This document shows, piece after piece, positions 57,526 through 64,000 of a DNA stretch of 64,000 bases (the first letter of the stretch is position 1; each line of letters starts with the position of its first letter). Location of the stretch: NCBI GenBank assembly GCA_017512425.1, contig JAFWGI010000016.1, positions 1 to 64,000 on the forward strand, given 5' to 3'. The notes below the pieces were generated by a model, which was not told where the DNA came from, made no database searches, and worked only from the letters and a program-made list of their open reading frames with translations. The position numbers were made by a program, and so were the translations under genes. Source of the DNA: Hyphomicrobium sp. (GTDB lineage: Bacteria > Pseudomonadota > Alphaproteobacteria > Rhizobiales > Hyphomicrobiaceae).

Positions 57526-58143
57526 CTAACGATTGCGACTTTCGAGTGAGACGCGGATCAAATCCGTCGTCCTTTCGAGACCTAGTTTGGTCTTCAGACG
57601 GCTGCATGAGTTCGCAACTGTCTTGTATGCAATGCCAAATGTCGCCGCGATCTGACTGAGGCTCTTGCCTTCCCCAAGCAGCCGCAGGATTTCGATTTCG
57701 CGGTTTGAAAGTTTGGAAAACGGATCGTCGGCCGCTGCAGGCGAGAACGCCAAATCACGCGCCAGATTGCGATCGAGATAGCGTTCGCCCGCAGCAACGC
57801 GTTTGACGGCAACAAGCAACTCATCGAGCGGTGCGCTTTTGCTGACGTAACCCATCGCGCCAGCGCGGATTGCCCTCAAAGCGTAGCTCTGCTCAGAGTG
57901 CATCGTGAACATGACGATACGCGCCGTCTTCGATTCATTTCGCAAGCGCTGCAGAAGCTCGATGCCGCTGCTGCCTTCAAGATTGACGTCCAGGATCGTG
58001 ACATGCGGGCTGTGCTTGCGAAACTGCGCAAGAGCATCAGCCGCCGTCGTTGCCTCCAAGAACTCAATGCCGGGAATAGCGCTGAGCAGACGACGAACGC
58101 CCTCTCTCAGCACCGCATGGTCATCGACGATCAAAACCTTCAT
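57526..58143 (-). CDS. LuxR/NarL-type response regulator (MoxX-like)
   Basis: A 205-residue regulator: receiver domain at 1-115 with acidic pocket Asp7-Asp8 and phosphoacceptor Asp52 (TILDVNLEG), Thr/Ser switch in VMFTMHSE, Lys in GYVSKSAP; LuxR-type helix-turn-helix at about 140-200 (LSNREIEILRLLGEGKSLSQIA). Its start overlaps the stop of the kinase gene by 4 bases. The kinase's MoxY-type sensor and the adjacent xoxF make it likely to control methanol dehydrogenase genes, as MoxYX does in Paracoccus. Confidence 0.88.
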   Translation of the reverse strand: MKVLIVDDHAVLREGVRRLLSAIPGIEFLEATTAADALAQFRKHSPHVTILDVNLEGSSGIELLQRLRNESKTARIVMFTMHSEQSYALRAIRAGAMGYVSKSAPLDELLVAVKRVAAGERYLDRNLARDLAFSPAAADDPFSKLSNREIEILRLLGEGKSLSQIAATFGIAYKTVANSCSRLKTKLGLERTTDLIRVSLESRNR

Positions 58144-59528
58144 GAAACTGCCGCCTCAATAAATTCATTCTTGCGTTTGGCGCGTTCCGGTTCATTCGTT
58201 TTTGGCAACGATGCCTTAACGACCACGCCGGACTTATCGTGCGCCATCTCGACAGTCAGCATGCCGCCGAGCTTCGTTGCTCGCTCCTTCATGCCAAGAA
58301 TTCCGAAGCCGCCCTCTGTGATCGGACACTTAAGGCCGCCCCCATTGTCGCGCACTTCCAACGCCACGCATTCGCTCGCCTCGCTGACCGTTATTGCGAT
58401 CTTCCGCGGCGTGCCGTGCTTCAGAGAATTGCTGACGGCCTCGCGAACGATCGACCCAACGGCGTCGTCGATCTTAGCGCCCCAAGAATCGCGGTTTACG
58501 TCTGCCTCGATATGCACCGATGGATGCCGCGCGCCCCAGAACGCCACCAGATCGTCAATCGAATCTTTCAATGACAACGCGTGCAGCGTAGACGGGCGCA
58601 AATCGCCGAGAATGCCTTTGACGTTTTCTTTCAGATCGTCGATCGCCGATTGGATCGCATTGGCATGGCCGACAATTGCCTCATCGTCTGCGCGTTCGGC
58701 GATGCGCCGGATACTCATGGCATCGACGTCGACACAGAACAGCAAGGGGCTGATTTCGTCATGCAGGTTGCGCGCAAGTTCGATACGCTCTTCCTCTTGG
58801 ATCGTCTCGGCATGCGCCAGAAGTTGCTTGTTGGAGGATTCAGCGCTCGCAAGGCGCCCAGCCATCTGATTGAACCCGCGCGCAAGCTCGACGAGTTCTT
58901 GTGCACCATGCTCACTGATGCGCGGCGTATAATTTCCGGTTCCGATTTGATGAAACGCCGACGTCAACAGCCGCAATGGCTTCAACGCGCGGCCCAGGAT
59001 GTACAGGGTGACGGCGACGCCAGACGCGCAAAAGAACGCAAGGATCTTGGCAAAGAGCTGGATGTCGCTCCACGCCTCTCCGATTTCGTTGCCGGCGTCC
59101 GTTTGCAGCGCAAATTTACCGAAACCGTCAAACACGTCAGGCAATGGCAGCACGACGGGCTTTGAATCGTAACGGAGAAGATTTTCGAACCACGCCGGTG
59201 CTTCGCTTTCGTCGGCGCCGATTTTTGACTGGACGTTGGTCTGCCCATTTGGCTCAATGATGAAGGCCTTGAGATGCCGATCGCCGTCGAAATCCGCGAC
59301 AAGGAGTTCGAGACGGCGGCGCGGATTGACGACTTCTTCAACATCATCGACCGCGTTGTGCGCGATGCGCGAGCCGACACCGATGGCGGCGACCATCTCC
59401 GTCTCGATTTTATTCAGCGCATGACGATAGGTAAGCCACGCCGCAAGCAGCAGCGTGCCAAGCAAGACAATGGCAATCGTGCCGAGCAACTGGAATCGAA
59501 GCGACATCGCGAGTTTGAGCTTCTGCAT
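58140..59528 (-). CDS. MoxY-like sensor histidine kinase
   Basis: A membrane kinase of 462 residues from the ATG at 59528; an ATG at 59606 would add 26 residues and cannot be excluded. Two membrane helices (about 12-32 and 150-170) flank a periplasmic sensor of the LapD/MoxY N-terminal type (TYRHALNKIETEM, VNPRRRLELLVADFDGDRHLKAFI). A HAMP segment leads to a NarX-type HisKA_3 core with the phospho-His in ELARNLHDEISPLL, and the ATPase lobe has VREAVSNSLKHG and GFGILGMKERA. It probably senses an alcohol-oxidation or envelope signal and phosphorylates the regulator encoded next to it. Confidence 0.85.
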   Translation of the reverse strand: MQKLKLAMSLRFQLLGTIAIVLLGTLLLAAWLTYRHALNKIETEMVAAIGVGSRIAHNAVDDVEEVVNPRRRLELLVADFDGDRHLKAFIIEPNGQTNVQSKIGADESEAPAWFENLLRYDSKPVVLPLPDVFDGFGKFALQTDAGNEIGEAWSDIQLFAKILAFFCASGVAVTLYILGRALKPLRLLTSAFHQIGTGNYTPRISEHGAQELVELARGFNQMAGRLASAESSNKQLLAHAETIQEEERIELARNLHDEISPLLFCVDVDAMSIRRIAERADDEAIVGHANAIQSAIDDLKENVKGILGDLRPSTLHALSLKDSIDDLVAFWGARHPSVHIEADVNRDSWGAKIDDAVGSIVREAVSNSLKHGTPRKIAITVSEASECVALEVRDNGGGLKCPITEGGFGILGMKERATKLGGMLTVEMAHDKSGVVVKASLPKTNEPERAKRKNEFIEAAVS

Positions 59529-59627
59529 AACCCAAGACGTTATAACATTCCGGTGTAAGGAAGACAGGAATTCGTTTCGGGACTTCTTCCCGATCAATGT
59601 ATTCATCCCGATTGGGGCCGGGAATGA

Positions 59628-60590
59628 CTACGTACCGTCGCGCGCGACGCGAAAGCCGACGCTGAAATTCCGGAAGCCGGGGAAGTTTCTGAGGCGCGAT
59701 GCCGAGCGAATTTTATCGGGGCCATAATAGGTTGATCCTCCGCGAAGGGTACGAAGCCCGTTCGCATCCTTGATCTCGCAGTCGTCCTCGGCGCGCGCGC
59801 TGCCATTAGCAGGACGCTTTGTGTTGTCATCGCAGTAGGTGTCAGCAACCCACTCCCAAACATTGCCCGGCATATTGAAAAGCCCCCACGGATTTGGAGC
59901 TAAGCTGTCGGCTGGAGCAGGACCTCGACCGTCAAAGCCCGAACCGCAGCCACGGCAATGCGCCATGGCCTTTCCATCGGAAGGCACGCCTTCGGCACCC
60001 CACCAATACGCTGTGACCGTTCCGGCGCGGGCTGCATATTCCCACTCAGCTTCAGATGGCAAACGGTAATTTGCACCCGTCACTTTTGTCAGCCAGTTGG
60101 CGTAACTGATCGCGTCGACATAACTAACGCCCGTTATCGGTTGGCCAGGATCGGTGATCGACTTTCCCAGATTGCGGTAATAGTGCCCCGTGCCCGAGGT
60201 CACGTTGTGCGGACTATTCGCATCGCGCCACTCAGGCTCTGCGCAGGCCTTTGCCGCGACGCACGTCAGATATTCGGCAACTGTGACTTCGAACCGGCCG
60301 AGCGAGAAGGCTGCGATTTTTACTTTTGTTTCCGCCTCGTTGACGACACGGCCCACTTCGTTGAGCGGCGAACCAATCGTTACTTCAGAAACGGACGCGA
60401 CTATCGGCACCATCTCCGGGCAACCGTTACTTTCGGTGCAGTCACGAAAGACACGCGGTGCTTTATTTGCGTTCGCCTCAGACGACGGCAACGCGTTGAA
60501 GAGACAAATTCCCGTTGCCGCCAGGAAAACCGCACGATTGTGCAAAAACGGCTGAATGCGATGGCCTAAAGAGGGATTGGGATACTTCAT
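59628..60590 (-). CDS. SUMF1/formylglycine-generating-enzyme-like protein without catalytic cysteines
   Basis: A 320-residue exported protein (signal to about residue 40). The fold signatures of the FGE-sulfatase family are clear: FEVTVAEYLTCVA, GVSYVDAISYANWL, YRLPSEAEWEYAARAGT, NPWGLFNMPGNVWEWVAD, TLRGGSTYY and SASRLRNFP. In true formylglycine-generating enzymes two copper-binding Cys sit just after RGGS; here that stretch reads YGPDKIRSASR with no Cys, so cysteine-to-formylglycine oxidation is unlikely. Relatives of this kind occur in PQQ-dehydrogenase clusters, function unknown. It is divergent from the SoxYZ-like gene. Confidence 0.85.
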   Translation of the reverse strand: MKYPNPSLGHRIQPFLHNRAVFLAATGICLFNALPSSEANANKAPRVFRDCTESNGCPEMVPIVASVSEVTIGSPLNEVGRVVNEAETKVKIAAFSLGRFEVTVAEYLTCVAAKACAEPEWRDANSPHNVTSGTGHYYRNLGKSITDPGQPITGVSYVDAISYANWLTKVTGANYRLPSEAEWEYAARAGTVTAYWWGAEGVPSDGKAMAHCRGCGSGFDGRGPAPADSLAPNPWGLFNMPGNVWEWVADTYCDDNTKRPANGSARAEDDCEIKDANGLRTLRGGSTYYGPDKIRSASRLRNFPGFRNFSVGFRVARDGT

Positions 60591-60674
60591 TTTTTATTCG
60601 TTCCGTGTTCGACTTTTCAGGAGCGTTTCTTAGCCAGATCACGATGAAACCCAACATCACTTTTGAGAGAGAGC

Positions 60675-61496
60675 ATGCGAATGAAAAATATGCTGCGCAT
60701 TCTCGGAGCTGCACTTGGCTTGATCCTCTCGCCGCCGCTCACGGCTCAAGCAGCCGACGCAGACGCCTGGCCTGATATCCGCAAACAACTCTATGACGAA
60801 CGCGCCGTCGCATCGGCGGCAACATCCGACCTCGTACTCTATGCACCTAATCAAGCCGCAGATGGTGCGCTTGTGCCTGTGTCGGTCCACATGCCCGCCA
60901 GCATCGCGAAACAAGCAAAGCAACTGACACTGATAATCGACCGCAATCCTGCACCGATTGCAGCATCCGTCACGTTCGGGCCCGTTTGGCAACGCGATGA
61001 CGATATCGGCGATCGAATTTTCGCGACGCGCGTACGCGTCGACAGCTTTTCCGTGATGCGAGCAGTATTGGAAACCACCGATGGCCGCCTGCTTATGTCG
61101 CACAAATTCGTTGCCGGAGCTGGCGGTTGCTCCGCACTGCCGTCAAAGGATATTGCCCAAGCTCTCGCCGATCTGGGTAAAGTGAAACTGAAGACTTCCA
61201 GCAACACGATCCGTGGCGGTCGCTGGCGTGAAGGCCTCGCTATGATCCGCCATCCCAATTTTACGGGGATGCAACTCGATCCGAAGTCGGGTGCATACAC
61301 GCCAGCGCGGTACGTCAGTAAAATCGAGGTGACAGATGGCGAGCAACAGATTTTTATGGTCGAAGCCAACATCTCATTGTCGGAAGACCCAAACCTGCGT
61401 TTCACCTATCCGTCTGACTCACATCGCCTCGAACTCAAGGCGATCGATAGCGATGGCGTGCAAATCTCTGGTTCGTCGCTCGGACCGCCGTCCTAG
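60675..61496 (+). CDS. Quinoprotein-dehydrogenase-associated SoxYZ-like carrier protein
   Basis: A 273-residue exported protein (signal peptide to about residue 27, ending AQAA). The N-terminal part is SoxY-like, ending in AGAGGCS with Cys152 as the likely swinging-arm residue; the C-terminal part is SoxZ-like (MIRHPNFTGMQLDP, YVSKIEVTDGEQQIFMVEANIS). Fused SoxYZ proteins of this type are encoded with PQQ dehydrogenases. In sulfur oxidation SoxYZ carries intermediates on Cys; what is carried here is unknown. The ATG at 60675 has a GAGAGAG site; upstream TTG is less likely. Confidence 0.88.
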   Translation: MRMKNMLRILGAALGLILSPPLTAQAADADAWPDIRKQLYDERAVASAATSDLVLYAPNQAADGALVPVSVHMPASIAKQAKQLTLIIDRNPAPIAASVTFGPVWQRDDDIGDRIFATRVRVDSFSVMRAVLETTDGRLLMSHKFVAGAGGCSALPSKDIAQALADLGKVKLKTSSNTIRGGRWREGLAMIRHPNFTGMQLDPKSGAYTPARYVSKIEVTDGEQQIFMVEANISLSEDPNLRFTYPSDSHRLELKAIDSDGVQISGSSLGPPS

Positions 61497-61516
61497 CGGC
61501 CGCTCGTTTCAACTCG

Positions 61517-62032
61517 TTACTGGACCAAGACCTTCTGACCGTCCGCTGTTAGGGCTTGTCCTGGCGCGAGGTCGCCGCATGACTCGCCTATGTACGTACC
61601 TTCCTGTGTGATCACACGGTGCACGGTGACTGTACGCGTCTCGTTGGCAGCGTCGTCAGACGTTGTGCTCTCAATTCTCACTTTGAAAGCCGATTTGAAG
61701 TCGCCGGACATTTCGGTCTTTCCGGTGACGTGCCGGTTGTTAAATTTGCACGACATGTCGACAGTGGTGGCGTCGCTCAATCTGACAACCTCGTATTTTT
61801 CACAATTGGCCTTGTGTTCGTTGAAACTTGTTTTCACGGTGGTCGCCTCCATCGTCGCATCGATGCAAAGCTTCATCGCATTCTCTCGCGGACCAGCACC
61901 CTCATCCATCGATGTTTTGAGTTCCCAGAGCCCAGCCTTCCGCTCTGGCAGAGTCACCTCATTTGCGAACGGTGCGGTCGAAATTGCGGTCAACGCAAAC
62001 AATGCGGTCGATGCCTGTCGTATCTTCAGCAT
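61517..62032 (-). CDS. DUF3617-family exported protein
   Basis: A 171-residue periplasmic protein. Signal peptide to about residue 23, then the DUF3617 opening LPERKAGLWELKTSMDEG, paired Cys residues (LCIDAT, ANCEKYEV, MSCKFNN, ESCGDL) that probably form disulphides, and a short C-terminal tail. The family is widespread and of unknown function. It is convergent with the SoxYZ-like gene (20-base gap). Confidence 0.82.
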   Translation of the reverse strand: MLKIRQASTALFALTAISTAPFANEVTLPERKAGLWELKTSMDEGAGPRENAMKLCIDATMEATTVKTSFNEHKANCEKYEVVRLSDATTVDMSCKFNNRHVTGKTEMSGDFKSAFKVRIESTTSDDAANETRTVTVHRVITQEGTYIGESCGDLAPGQALTADGQKVLVQ

Positions 62033-62198
62033 GAAACCCTCGAAGCGATCGTGGTGGAGCCATCTGGCAAACGCCCGCAGTTATGCGATCCGGATCTGCC
62101 AAAGCTAGATGGATTGCCAATTCGGCAAGAAAATAGGGAGAATTATCCCAAGTGTCGACCAGCCGTTCGCGGCGACTGACCGGCAGACTGCGCGCGGT

Positions 62199-62684
62199 TT
62201 ACTTGCCAGCCTTTTCGGCCAATGCCTCAAGGCCGGACTTGAAAATGCCTGCGATCACGCCCTTGGCTTCGGTATCCGGTTTGCCTTTGGCGGCAAAGTT
62301 CGAACTCCAAACGACGATCGATGTGCCAGGCTCATCGGCGTCTGGTTTCGCTGAGAACGACGCGAAGTAATCTTTGACCGGCAACGGGCTTTCGATGATC
62401 TGATAGGTGTATCCGGTGGGGCTGGTCCCTGTCAGCTTTTCCTTGATCTGGCCACCGTCTTTCAATGTCAGCGTGCGTAACTTGGCATCGCCTTCGGAAC
62501 TCTCTTCGCAATTCGCAACCGCTGGGTGCCAGTCCTTGATCGCGCAGAACGCGCCGAATTTGGCCCATACGTCGGCGTCGCTAGCTTTGACCTTCGCAAC
62601 TTCGCGCACTGATAAACCGGCGGCCGCAAAGGCAGCACCTGACATCAGTACGATCGCGAAGCCGGCAATAACTATCTTACGCAT
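62199..62684 (-). CDS. SRPBCC/START-like exported protein
   Basis: A 161-residue protein with a signal peptide (to about residue 20, ending AFAA) and a single SRPBCC-type lipid or polyketide-binding fold: VREVAKVKASDADVWAKFGAFCAIKDWHPAV, ending with the long C-terminal helix IFKSGLEALAEKAG. Members bind hydrophobic ligands; the ligand is unknown. It lies downstream of the second beta-propeller gene in the same direction. Confidence 0.82.
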   Translation of the reverse strand: MRKIVIAGFAIVLMSGAAFAAAGLSVREVAKVKASDADVWAKFGAFCAIKDWHPAVANCEESSEGDAKLRTLTLKDGGQIKEKLTGTSPTGYTYQIIESPLPVKDYFASFSAKPDADEPGTSIVVWSSNFAAKGKPDTEAKGVIAGIFKSGLEALAEKAGK

Positions 62685-62819
62685 GTCGTCGCTCCCTCGA
62701 TTTTTATGATCTGTTTGTTAGTCCACGCGAATGTCGTTGCCGCATGGGCCGCGCGACGATGCCTCAAACGACGTTGGGAGAGTTTCCCGAATTCGAGCGC
62801 GCGCGTGGTCGGAATTTAA

Positions 62820-63794
62820 TCACGGCATCACCGCAACGCCCCACGGCAGCCGGCCTACCGGCACTGATTTGATCGGTTTCTCAGTGGCAACGTCGATGAT
62901 CGTCATGTCGTTCGTAAGACCATTGGCGACATAGAGCGTCTTGCCATCGGGATGAATTGCCAAATGCCACGGCCTTTGTCCGAGGATGATGTAGCGGATG
63001 ACGGCATACGTTTCAGTGTCGACGACCGCGACGCGATTGGCGTGGCTGAGCGCAATAAAGGCCCGTTTGCCGTCGAGCGAGAACTGCACGCCAATGGGCT
63101 GAATCAGATCAGCGTCGACTCCCGGAATTTCAAATCCAAACTTCTTGTCGATTTTAAAAGTCTCGGGGTTGATGACCGACACGGTCCCGCCGATTTCCGA
63201 CGTCACCCAGACGTGCTTGCCATCGCGCGTCCATTCAGCAACGCGCGGCCGCGTATCAACCAGGACATTGGCGATAACTTTATGTGCGGCATTGTCGATG
63301 AAGTGCGCCATGCTGGTCGCTTCGGACGTTGCAACAGTGAGCTTGTTGTCAGGACTAACGCCCATACCCTCAGGCTCAATACCGACATCGAGTTGCGCGA
63401 CCGTCGTACCGTCTTCGAAATTGACGATTGAGACCATCGCATCGTCCTCGTTGGCGACGTAAATGAACTTGCCGTCTTTGGAGATGTCGAGCAGTTCAGG
63501 ATCGGGGCCTGACGCAAGCGTGCGCACGACCTCGAGCTTCTCGGTATCGACGACGTCCAGACGATTGTCGTCGCCTATGCACACGACGAGAAATTTGTGA
63601 TCTGGCGTCAGGCGAATGCCGCGCGGCCTAAGACCTGTCGGGATAACCTTTTTGACAGCGAGCGTATCGCCGTCCAGGACTGTGATTGTATTGTCTTTTT
63701 CGTTACTGACAAAAACGGTGGTCGCCGAGGCTTGGTGCGCGCTTGCAAGAACAAATGTCATTGCAGCCAAGCACCTGAAATTTCTCCACTTCAA
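62820..63794 (-). CDS. PQQ-associated YVTN beta-propeller protein (copy 2)
   Basis: A 324-residue exported protein with a signal peptide (to about residue 24) and the same YVTN repeats as the gene at 50038: VFVSNEKDNTITVLDGDTLAV, IPTGLRPRGIRLTPD and IYVANEDDAMVSIV, ending VGRLPWGVAVMP. By eye the two proteins are alike along their whole length, at roughly two thirds identity, so they arose by duplication. It follows the partial ankyrin gene at the window edge. Confidence 0.88.
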   Translation of the reverse strand: MKWRNFRCLAAMTFVLASAHQASATTVFVSNEKDNTITVLDGDTLAVKKVIPTGLRPRGIRLTPDHKFLVVCIGDDNRLDVVDTEKLEVVRTLASGPDPELLDISKDGKFIYVANEDDAMVSIVNFEDGTTVAQLDVGIEPEGMGVSPDNKLTVATSEATSMAHFIDNAAHKVIANVLVDTRPRVAEWTRDGKHVWVTSEIGGTVSVINPETFKIDKKFGFEIPGVDADLIQPIGVQFSLDGKRAFIALSHANRVAVVDTETYAVIRYIILGQRPWHLAIHPDGKTLYVANGLTNDMTIIDVATEKPIKSVPVGRLPWGVAVMP

Positions 63795-63858
63795 AACGCT
63801 CTCCTTGCCGACGCCTCGTTGCGCTGCCGGGACAGCGCCGATCGAAAAAAGGGGTAGT

Positions 63859-64000
63859 TCAATTACCGGTCGACGGTACTGTGCCGGCCTTCGGATTACT
63901 GGCAGCTGACGTCAGGAATTTTAGCGTTCCTATGGCCGTTTCGTTGCCTGCGCGCTCGGCGATTTGCAACGCCGTCAGCCCTTCATTTGAGGTCAACGCC
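63859..64000 (-). CDS. C-terminal end of an ankyrin-repeat protein (5' end beyond window)
   Basis: The minus strand is open from the window edge to a TGA at 63859-63861, giving 46 codons. The opening residues (NEGLTALQIAERAGNETAIGTLKFL) are one ankyrin repeat, followed by a Ser/Pro/Gly tail. It is therefore the end of a second ankyrin protein immediately upstream of a beta-propeller gene; it could be another XoxJ-ankyrin fusion or a stand-alone ankyrin protein. Confidence 0.6.
   Translation of the reverse strand, partial: ALTSNEGLTALQIAERAGNETAIGTLKFLTSAASNPKAGTVPSTGN

Overview
The window looks like alphaproteobacterial DNA of moderately high GC and has two parts of different character. Bases 1 to about 28,200 are accessory DNA: a trb-type conjugation gene cluster followed by a dense island of defence-like and nuclease-like genes. 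The nearest style is that of Sphingomonadales or other alphaproteobacterial integrative conjugative elements. Bases about 28,200 to 64,000 look like a chromosomal methylotroph/phototroph segment of the Hyphomicrobiales type: a bacteriochlorophyll/reaction-centre gene cluster, carotenoid genes, and then a XoxF (lanthanide-type PQQ methanol dehydrogenase) cluster. No rRNA, tRNA, CRISPR array, transposase or integrase was recognised.

Layout. 1-3,265: end of a membrane protein gene, a cytochrome P460 lipoprotein, an AraC-type and a LysR-type regulator. 3,253-12,788 (minus strand): DUF2274-trbI-trbG-trbF-trbL-trbK-trbJ-trbE-trbD-trbC-trbB, a complete-looking mating-pair-formation set without coupling protein or relaxase in view. 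13,156-26,468: a HEPN-like protein, an XRE/small membrane protein/PLD-like operon, a PIN-like plus CoiA-like overlapping pair, a PD-(D/E)XK protein, an AbiEi/AbiEii toxin-antitoxin operon with operator-like repeats, an unknown protein with a nuclease-like segment, and a 1,333-residue nuclease-STAND-repeat protein resembling Avs antiviral sensors.

At about 28,200 a type IIG-like restriction-methylation gene is cut at the start of its methyltransferase domain and joined in frame to the last 187 codons of bchB. This is either a real recombination junction or a chimeric assembly, and it is the most important point to check. From there the genes read bchB(3')-bchH-bchL-bchM-lhaA-puhA-puhB-puhC-orf-acsF-puhE-hemA, mostly with 4-base overlaps, then a small membrane protein, crtI, and divergent/convergent crtD, a membrane protein, a cytochrome P450 and an ATP-grasp enzyme. 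Together they cover Mg insertion, methylation and oxidative cyclisation of protoporphyrin, part of dark-operative protochlorophyllide reduction, reaction-centre H subunit and assembly, ALA supply and carotenoid desaturation.

48,317-64,000 is a methanol-oxidation region: xoxF, a c-type cytochrome, a XoxJ-like binding protein fused to ankyrin repeats, a second PQQ-associated binding protein, two paralogous YVTN beta-propeller proteins, a WD40 protein, a MoxYX-like two-component system with a clear intrinsic terminator behind it, a SoxYZ-like carrier, a SUMF1-fold protein lacking the catalytic cysteines, and a partial ankyrin gene at the right edge. The right half therefore suggests an aerobic anoxygenic phototroph that can oxidise methanol or related alcohols.
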